Positions 58,728-64,000 of a DNA stretch of 64,000 nucleotides are shown in pieces. A program made the translations under genes and the position numbers. Within the stretch, counting starts at the first letter, position 1. Every line of letters starts with the position of its first letter. The notes below the pieces were generated by a model, which did not search any database, was not told the DNA's origin, and was given only the letters and a program-made list of their open reading frames with translations. This stretch comes from SELP01 sp035969385 (lineage in GTDB: Bacteria; Pseudomonadota; Alphaproteobacteria; Rhodobacterales; Rhodobacteraceae): the NCBI RefSeq assembly GCF_035969385.1, contig NZ_JAYKKJ010000009.1, positions 109,022 to 173,021 on the forward strand. The letters are read 5' to 3'.

Positions 58728-59777
58728 TCAGCCGTCGATCCGCGCCCCCGTGGTGGCGTCGAACAGATGGCAGATGGATGCCGGGACACCGATGGAAACG
58801 GCATCGCCGATTTCGGCCCGGAAGGTTTTGTCGGCCTTCGCGCTGATCAGCGCCCCGCCGATCCGCACGCTGACCATGGTCGCGTCGCCCAGAAGTTCCA
58901 GCGTGTAGATTGGCGCGGAAATCTCGGCGCCCGCGCCGCCAACGGTGGCGTCCTCGGCCCGGAACCCAAGTGTGACGGGGCCGTCGGATGCGGAAAAGCC
59001 GGGGATCGACACGCGGTCGGCCTTGAACGTGCCGCCTTCGATCACGCCCTGCATCAGGTTCATCGCCGGGCTGCCGATGAAGCTTGCGACAAAGGTGTTG
59101 GCCGGGCGGTCGTAGATCTCGGTCGGGCTGCCGACCTGCTGCACGATCCCCTTTTCCATGACCACGACCCGGTCGGCGAGCGTCATTGCCTCGATCTGGT
59201 CGTGTGTGACGTAGATCGTGGTGACCGATAGTTCATGGCTGAGGTTCTTGATCTCCGCCCGCGTCGACACGCGCAGCTTGGCATCAAGGTTCGACAGCGG
59301 CTCATCCATCAGAAACACGTTGGGTTCGCGCACGATGGCACGGGCAAGGGCCACACGCTGGCGTTGGCCGCCCGACAGTTCGGCGGGCTTGCGGTGCAGG
59401 AAATCGTCCAGTTCGACCATCGCACTGGCGCGCATCACCTTGTCCTTGTGGGTCGACGGATCAATGCCACGGACCCGCAGCGGAAAGCGGATGTTTTCAT
59501 AGACGTTCATGTTGGGGTAGAGCGCGTAGCTTTGGAACACCATCGCCACGTCGCGGTCTTTCGGCTCCAGGTCGTTGACCACCTTGCCGTCGATCAGGAT
59601 CTGGCCGTCCGTCGGGTCCTCCAGCCCTGCGATCATCCGCATCGTCGTGGTCTTGCCGCAGCCCGAAGGCCCCAGCAGGACCAGGAATTCGCGATCCTCG
59701 ATGGTCAGGTCAAACTTGTCGACACCAACGAAATTCCCCCAGCGTTTTGATACGCCGGATAGTTTGATTTCGGCCAA
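58728..59777 (-). CDS. ABC transporter ATP-binding protein (UgpC/MsmK type)
   Basis: This 349-aa protein has Walker A LLGPSGCGKTTT (about residues 34-45), Q-loop VFQSYALYP, signature LSGGQRQRVALARAI, Walker B VFLMDEPLSNLD and switch His TIYVTHDQ. A C-terminal TOBE/MalK-like regulatory domain follows (GPVTLGFRAEDA). The TTG start at 59777 is selected because AGGAGG lies 5 nt before it and MAEIKLSGVSKRWG is the standard start of the family; no ATG fits. First gene of the long minus-strand operon, reading away from the LacI operators. Confidence 0.92.
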   Translation of the reverse strand: MAEIKLSGVSKRWGNFVGVDKFDLTIEDREFLVLLGPSGCGKTTTMRMIAGLEDPTDGQILIDGKVVNDLEPKDRDVAMVFQSYALYPNMNVYENIRFPLRVRGIDPSTHKDKVMRASAMVELDDFLHRKPAELSGGQRQRVALARAIVREPNVFLMDEPLSNLDAKLRVSTRAEIKNLSHELSVTTIYVTHDQIEAMTLADRVVVMEKGIVQQVGSPTEIYDRPANTFVASFIGSPAMNLMQGVIEGGTFKADRVSIPGFSASDGPVTLGFRAEDATVGGAGAEISAPIYTLELLGDATMVSVRIGGALISAKADKTFRAEIGDAVSIGVPASICHLFDATTGARIDG

Positions 59778-59800
59778 GGCCGCCTCCTGTCGCTGTCGTT

Positions 59801-59816
59801 TTGCATACGCTTGCAA
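59801..59816. promoter_or_regulatory. LacI-type operator 1
   Basis: TTGCATACGCTTGCAA is a 16-bp near-palindrome with the central CG step typical of LacI/GalR sites, 23 bp before the ATPase start. Its twin lies 55 bp away at 59856. Confidence 0.78.
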
Positions 59817-59855
59817 ATACGGTAGACTTGGGCGACCGAGTCTGGCAAGCTATTT

Positions 59856-59871
59856 TTGCATACGTTTGCAT
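59856..59871. promoter_or_regulatory. LacI-type operator 2
   Basis: TTGCATACGTTTGCAT differs from operator 1 at only two of 16 positions and lies 23 bp before the plus-strand SnoaL-like start. The pair, symmetric to the two divergent genes, suggests joint repression and possible looping. Confidence 0.78.
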
Positions 59872-59894
59872 TTTGCGTCTACAGGACTGAAATC

Positions 59895-60902
59895 ATGACA
59901 AAACTCCAAGCGGCGAAAGACCTGGTCCGCGGCTCTCACGTCGCCCTTGATGGGGCAAGCCCCGGCGCGTCTGCCGAATCCCTGGCGCCGTTCCTTGCGC
60001 CGGATCACCTGTGGCGCGCCTATCACCCCTTTGGCGAATTAACCGGCGCCGCCGCCCTTGGCCGGGTCTTCTGGGACCCGTTGAAATCTGCCCTGACCCG
60101 GATCCAGCGGCGCGAAGACATCTTCTTTGCCGGGCTCAACCAGATGGATGGGTTCGAAAGTACATGGGTCGTGTCCATGGGGCATCTGATGGGCCTGTTC
60201 GACCAGCCGTGGCTGGGGATCCGTCCGACGGGCAAGATGGCGTTCCTGCGGTATTGCGCCTTCTACCGGGTGGAGGGGGGCCGGATCGCTGAAACCGCCA
60301 TGTATTTCGACATTCCGCACCTGATGACGCAGGCGGGGCAATGCCCCTTTCCCAATCAGACTGCGGCGCATCTGGTACAGCCCGGCCCGATCACCCACGA
60401 CGGGCTGCTGTATGCCGCCCAGCCCGAGGCCGAAGGTCAGGCGACACTTGCGGCGATCAACGCCATGATCACTGACCTTGGACAGTGGAAGTCCGGCCTG
60501 CCGCTGCAGGAAGAACTGGCCCGGACATGGCATGACGACATGATCTGGTGGGGGCCAGAGGGGGTTGGCGCGACCTACACCATCGAACGCTATGCCAGAC
60601 AGCATTCAGGCCCGTTCCGCGCGGGGTTCGGCAACCGGTCGAAGACCACGCATATCGCCCGGCTGGCCGAAGGCCACTATGGCGGCTTCTTTGGCTGGCC
60701 CAATTTCACCGCCGTGCCGACCGGCGGGTTCATGGGGCTGCCGGGCAGCGACACGCCCGGAGAGTTCCGGGTGATCGACATCTACCGGCGGGCCGGGAAC
60801 AAGCTGGCCGAGAATTGGGTCTTTATCGACCTTCTGCATTTCTGGAAGATGCAGGGGCGGGACTTCTTGAAAGAAACAACCGGATACGACCATGCGGATT
60901 GA
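59895..60902 (+). CDS. double SnoaL/NTF2-like domain protein (paralogue 4)
   Basis: This 335-aa protein has two SnoaL-like domains. The first (25-160) shows LAPDHLWRAYHPFGELTGAA, FLRYCAFYRVEGGRIAETAM and FDIPHLMTQAG. The second (185-325) shows WHDDMIWWGPEGVGATYTIE and FRVIDIYRRAGNKLAENWVF, then IDLLHFWKMQGRD. It is the closest relative of paralogue 2 in layout. AGGA lies before the ATG. First gene of the plus-strand arm, beginning 23 bp after operator 2; it overlaps the amidohydrolase gene by 11 bp. Confidence 0.83.
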   Translation: MTKLQAAKDLVRGSHVALDGASPGASAESLAPFLAPDHLWRAYHPFGELTGAAALGRVFWDPLKSALTRIQRREDIFFAGLNQMDGFESTWVVSMGHLMGLFDQPWLGIRPTGKMAFLRYCAFYRVEGGRIAETAMYFDIPHLMTQAGQCPFPNQTAAHLVQPGPITHDGLLYAAQPEAEGQATLAAINAMITDLGQWKSGLPLQEELARTWHDDMIWWGPEGVGATYTIERYARQHSGPFRAGFGNRSKTTHIARLAEGHYGGFFGWPNFTAVPTGGFMGLPGSDTPGEFRVIDIYRRAGNKLAENWVFIDLLHFWKMQGRDFLKETTGYDHAD

Positions 60903-61758
60903 CGCCCATCACCATCTTTGGGACCTGAGCGCGGTGAACTATCCGTGGCTGATGGCGCGTGGTGTCGAACGGTTCTTTGGCGATCCCTCGCCGATCCAGC
61001 GGGATTACCTGATCGACGCATACCGCCGCGACGCGGTGGGGTTTTCCGCATCAGTGCACATTCAGGTCGGCGCGGCGGATGGTTGGGCAGAGGCGCAGTG
61101 GATCCAGTCGGTCGCAGATGCCACGCCGGACTGGCCCATGGCGCAGGTTGCCTTTTGTGACCTGACAAGTCCGGACCTTGCCGCCCAACTGGACCGGTTC
61201 CAGACCCTGCCGACCCTGCGCGGCGTGCGCCAGATCGTCGGGCGCGCACCGGGCGAGGATGCGCAGACCGGCACCAATGCCCTTTTGGCCGACCCCCGGT
61301 TTGCCGATGGTTTGCGGCAGGTCGGGGGCAGGGGCCTGTCCTTCGACCTGCAACTGATCCCCGAACTTTACGACGACATGGCGCGGGTCCTTGACCATGC
61401 GCCGGATACTTCCATCGCGCTGTGCCACGCCGGGTCCCCCCATGATCGCAGCGCCGCGGGGCTGAGGGATTGGGCGGCGCGGCTGAGGACCCTGTCGGCC
61501 CGGCCCCAGATCACCTGCAAGCTGTCCGGGTTGGGGATGTTCGACCACGGCTGGACCACCGAAAGCATCCGGCCCGTTGTCGAAACCTGTCTGGACCAGT
61601 TCGGGCCAGACCGTTGCATGTTCGGGTCGAATTTTCCGGTGGATTCGCTGTACAGCGACTACGCGACAATCACCCGCGCGATTGAAAAGATCGTGCCGGC
61701 CGCCCAGCACGCCGCCATTTTTCACGACACCGCCGCAGGTTTCTACGGGCTGCTATGA
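60892..61758 (+). CDS. amidohydrolase-family lactonase-like protein (Amidohydro_2)
   Basis: This 288-aa TIM-barrel hydrolase begins MRIDAHHHLWDLSAVNYPWL, the HxH start of the fuconolactonase-type group. RGVRQIVGRAPGED follows, then His in SIALCHAGSP, and metal/acid Asp in FGSNFPVD. Relatives hydrolyse L-fucono-lactone, L-rhamnono-lactone or pyrone dicarboxylate. A lactone-opening step after a dehydrogenase would fit this cluster. It overlaps the SnoaL-like gene before it and, in an ATGA junction, the thioesterase after it. Confidence 0.88.
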   Translation: MRIDAHHHLWDLSAVNYPWLMARGVERFFGDPSPIQRDYLIDAYRRDAVGFSASVHIQVGAADGWAEAQWIQSVADATPDWPMAQVAFCDLTSPDLAAQLDRFQTLPTLRGVRQIVGRAPGEDAQTGTNALLADPRFADGLRQVGGRGLSFDLQLIPELYDDMARVLDHAPDTSIALCHAGSPHDRSAAGLRDWAARLRTLSARPQITCKLSGLGMFDHGWTTESIRPVVETCLDQFGPDRCMFGSNFPVDSLYSDYATITRAIEKIVPAAQHAAIFHDTAAGFYGLL

Positions 61759-62219
61759 CAAAGGTTTTCAGATACCAGACCACGGTCCGCCCCGAATGGA
61801 TCGACTATAACGGCCATATGCAGGACGCCTATTACGGGCTGATCTTCAGCTATGCGGTGGACGGATTCCAGGATGCGGTCGGATTCGACCGCGCCTATCG
61901 AGAGCGGACAGGCTGCACCATCTACCTGCTGGAAGATCACAAACGGTTCCTGCGCGAGGTCAAGGAAGGCGTGGTTGTCGAGGTGGAAACCCGTCTGCTG
62001 GATTTCAACGACAAGTGCTTTCACCTTTGGTCCGAGATGAAGGAAGGCACGACGACCGTCGCCGTTTCGGAAATGATTGAATTGCATGTAAATCAGCGGC
62101 CCAAACCCCATGGAACGGCCTTTCCGCCCGACCTGCGCCTTCGGTTGTCGCAGGCGGTCGCGGACGGGGAGGGGGCCAGCCAGTTGCCCTATCGGGCCCG
62201 GCGCCTGCAACTTTCCTGA
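61755..62219 (+). CDS. hotdog-fold thioesterase (4HBT type)
   Basis: This 154-aa protein opens TTVRPEWIDYNGHMQDAYYG, the catalytic hotdog motif with Asp and Asn-Gly-His-Met. It continues FSYAVDGFQDAVGFD, TGCTIYLLEDHKRFLREVKE and VEVETRLLDFNDKCFHLWSE. This subgroup includes the betainyl-CoA thioesterase of carnitine catabolism as well as other short acyl-CoA thioesterases. It would release a free acid from CoA. Last gene of the plus-strand arm; ATGA overlap with the amidohydrolase. Confidence 0.87.
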   Translation: MTKVFRYQTTVRPEWIDYNGHMQDAYYGLIFSYAVDGFQDAVGFDRAYRERTGCTIYLLEDHKRFLREVKEGVVVEVETRLLDFNDKCFHLWSEMKEGTTTVAVSEMIELHVNQRPKPHGTAFPPDLRLRLSQAVADGEGASQLPYRARRLQLS

Positions 62220-62298
62220 CGGCAGGCGGCGGCCCTTCCCCTTGATTTCCCGGCTGTCCGGGCCTTTGTTGAAGGCAGGTAACGCAGGGGGCGGTGTG

Positions 62299-63705
62299 AT
62301 GCGCAGGCTTTGGATCTTCTTGGTGGCAGGACTGTTGGCCCTGCCGGTGCAGGCGCAGGACCGGGTGCCGGGATCGCTGGCCGAGGTGCAGCTGTCCTTT
62401 GCGCCGATCGTGCGCGAGGCGGGGCCGGCGGTGGTCAATATCTACGCCCGCCGCGTGGTTCGCAGCCAAAGCCCCTTTGCCGATGACCCGTTCTTTTCCC
62501 AACTGTTTCAGGTGGAACCACGCGAGAGGGTGCAGAACTCGCTCGGGTCCGGGGTGATCGTCAGTTCCGACGGGATCGTGGTGTCGAACAACCATGTGGT
62601 CGGCAATGCCGATGAAATCCGGGTGGTGTTGTCGGACCGGCGGGAATATTCGGGCCGGGTGCTTCTGTCCGATCCGGAAACCGACCTTGCCATCATCCAG
62701 CTGGACGATGCGCAAGACCTGCCCGCGCTGGAATTTGCCAATTCCGACCGGGCCGAGGTGGGCGATCTGGTGCTGGCCATCGGCAACCCCTTCGGCATCG
62801 GCCAGACCGTTTCCAGCGGCATCGTGTCGGGCCTTGCCCGGTCCGGCGGCGAGATGGACCGGGGCCGGGGCTATTTCATCCAGACCGACGCGCCGATCAA
62901 CCCGGGCAATTCCGGGGGCGCGCTGGTGGATATGCAGGGGCGCCTACTGGGCATCAATACCTCGATCCTGACCCGGTCGGGCGGGTCCAACGGGATCGGT
63001 TTTGCGATCCCCGCCAATCTGGTGGCGCAATATGTGGCGCAGGCACAGGCGGGGGCAACGGAACTGGAACAGCCCTGGGCCGGGGTGGTGGTGCAAACGG
63101 TGGACGCGACCCTGGCCGAGGCCCTGGGCATCGACCCGCCACAGGGGATCATCATCAACGATATGCACCCCGACAGCCCGTTTCGCCACGCGGGCCTTCA
63201 GGTGGGGGACGTGATCATCGCCATGGGCGGGCTGCCGGTGGATACGGCGCAAGAGCTGAATTTCCGGATGAAGACGCTGGGTGTCGGGGCGATCACCGAT
63301 GTGACCATCGTGCGGCGCGGGCGCGAAAGGGTCCGGGCGCTGGAACTGGTCGCGGCGCCCGAAGCCCCCGCGCCCCCCGTCCCGCCGCCGCCCGCCGACC
63401 CGGATCCCTCTGCCGGGACGATCACCGGCACCGACACCCCCTTCGACCGGCTGGAGGTTGCGCCGATCACCGACCGGCTGCGCGCCCGGCTGGGATTGCC
63501 GCGCGACCTGTCAGGGGTGCTGGTCACCGATGCACCGGGGCGGCGCGGGCAGTTCCGCGAGGGCGACATTTTCCTGTCACTCAACGGGTCTGCCACGCCG
63601 GATGTGCCGAGCCTGATGCGGGCGATCCGCGATGGCGGCAACAGCTGGCGGGTGGAATACCTGCGCAACGGGCGGCGGTCGGTCCTGTTCCTGCGTAGTT
63701 TCTGA
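62299..63705 (+). CDS. HtrA/DegP-family periplasmic serine protease
   Basis: This 468-aa protein has a signal peptide (MRRLWIFLVAGLLALPVQAQ) and the S1C protease domain with His in VVSNNHVVGN, Asp in PETDLAIIQL and Ser in PINPGNSGGALVD. PDZ1 follows (PPQGIIINDMHPDSPFRHAG and LQVGDVIIAMGG). A Pro-rich linker of about 20 residues leads to a second PDZ-like end (LSGVLVTDAPGRRGQFREGD). It degrades or refolds damaged envelope proteins. The ATG at 62299 has AGGGGG upstream; it starts 79 bp after the thioesterase and has its own role, so probably outside the catabolic regulon. Confidence 0.9.
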   Translation: MRRLWIFLVAGLLALPVQAQDRVPGSLAEVQLSFAPIVREAGPAVVNIYARRVVRSQSPFADDPFFSQLFQVEPRERVQNSLGSGVIVSSDGIVVSNNHVVGNADEIRVVLSDRREYSGRVLLSDPETDLAIIQLDDAQDLPALEFANSDRAEVGDLVLAIGNPFGIGQTVSSGIVSGLARSGGEMDRGRGYFIQTDAPINPGNSGGALVDMQGRLLGINTSILTRSGGSNGIGFAIPANLVAQYVAQAQAGATELEQPWAGVVVQTVDATLAEALGIDPPQGIIINDMHPDSPFRHAGLQVGDVIIAMGGLPVDTAQELNFRMKTLGVGAITDVTIVRRGRERVRALELVAAPEAPAPPVPPPPADPDPSAGTITGTDTPFDRLEVAPITDRLRARLGLPRDLSGVLVTDAPGRRGQFREGDIFLSLNGSATPDVPSLMRAIRDGGNSWRVEYLRNGRRSVLFLRSF

Positions 63706-63715
63706 TCGGGCAGGG

Positions 63716-63790
63716 TGAGTTGAAACCCACATTGCGCGAATGGCGCTGCCCCTCTGGCCCGATAGACCATTCACCCCGAAGGATCTGGGT
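63716..63790 (+). repeat. dispersed repeat, family A copy 5 (degenerate)
   Basis: GTGAGTTGAAACCCACATTGCG, GGCGCTGCCCCTCTGGCCCG, ATTCACCCCG and GATCTGGGTCAAAT follow the order of the other A copies, but the hairpin arms carry mismatches, indicating decay. Confidence 0.55.
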
Positions 63791-64000
63791 CAAATGGGCC
63801 GCTGTGATTGGCGGTTGATCAGATTCAATGCAATCGAGTGGTCAGAATGTGTTGAAATGAGCCGAATGGGAATGACCAGCCACAGCCCACTTCGGACAAT
63901 CGTTCTGCACCTGCAACGGTTAGCTTGGCGTGCCCCCATCGGGTGGTCCGGTTTGATTGTTAGTGCATCGTGGGCCTCTGGTCCATCGGAACGATGCTTT
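63791..64000. other. terminal 210 bp, no feature recognised
   Basis: The segment is less GC-rich than most of the window and has no open frame with coding character, no RNA structure I can support and no repeat shared with the rest. It may be promoter or the edge of a feature outside the window. Confidence 0.5.

Overview
The window is chromosomal DNA of a high-GC alphaproteobacterium, most likely a Rhodobacteraceae (Rhodobacterales, roseobacter-like) species. The basis is a groESL operon with a perfect CIRCE element, a glcDEF glycolate oxidase cluster, several gene families typical of that group (DUF599, DUF2798, a GcvT-type sarcosine/dimethylglycine dehydrogenase, an MttB-like methyltransferase), and dispersed GC-rich palindromic repeats between genes. 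Species level cannot be read from the sequence.

Layout. 1-7.4 kb: the end of a Gfo/Idh/MocA oxidoreductase, an acyl-CoA ligase, a SUFU-domain protein, an ABC exporter, tRNA-Gly, and a methyltransferase/SRAP pair. 7.6-10.9 kb: an EamA transporter, a hydroxypyruvate isomerase-like enzyme, a VOC protein, a WYL regulator and a DUF2798 membrane protein. 10.9-15.5 kb: an ECF sigma factor translationally coupled to a membrane VWA protein, a lipoprotein alpha/beta hydrolase and a DUF599 protein. 15.6-20.7 kb: glcD-glcE-[unknown 386-aa gene]-glcF, with a promoter and inverted-repeat operator. 20.8-21.6 kb: a secreted trypsin-like protease. 21.7-24.4 kb: a complete 2,714-bp IS1595-family element with 23-bp perfect terminal inverted repeats and an 8-bp target duplication. 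Besides the transposase it carries passengers: a 170-aa protein, a degenerate tRNA-like sequence, a 47-aa protein and an unpaired PemK/MazF toxin. 24.9-33 kb: Hsp20, an orphan CobT-type VWA protein, a CocE/NonD hydrolase, a phosphodiesterase, a pseudouridine synthase and polA. 33.2-38.4 kb: a divergent dehydrogenase/MttB-like pair plus a LysR regulator, with matching LysR boxes upstream of the divergent pair and of lysR. 38.5-46 kb: a GumN/TraB protein, a possible 10-aa leader peptide, groESL, rlmB, tRNA-Tyr, a P-loop kinase and hypotheticals.

46.1-62.2 kb is the most unusual part. A minus-strand run of 14 tightly packed genes (15 with a 31-aa candidate) and three plus-strand genes diverge from a region holding two near-identical LacI-type operators. 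Together they encode a CUT1 ABC importer, an HpsN/HisD-like NAD alcohol dehydrogenase, an SDR, a MetE-type zinc methyl/alkyl-transferase, a two-cupin protein, an RraA-like lyase, an alpha/beta hydrolase, a lactonase-like amidohydrolase, a hotdog thioesterase, a LacI regulator and four different SnoaL/NTF2-like proteins (about seven such domains). Most junctions are 4-bp ATGA/GTGA overlaps. It looks like a single catabolic regulon for an unidentified imported small molecule. The window ends with an HtrA-type protease and an unassigned 0.2 kb.
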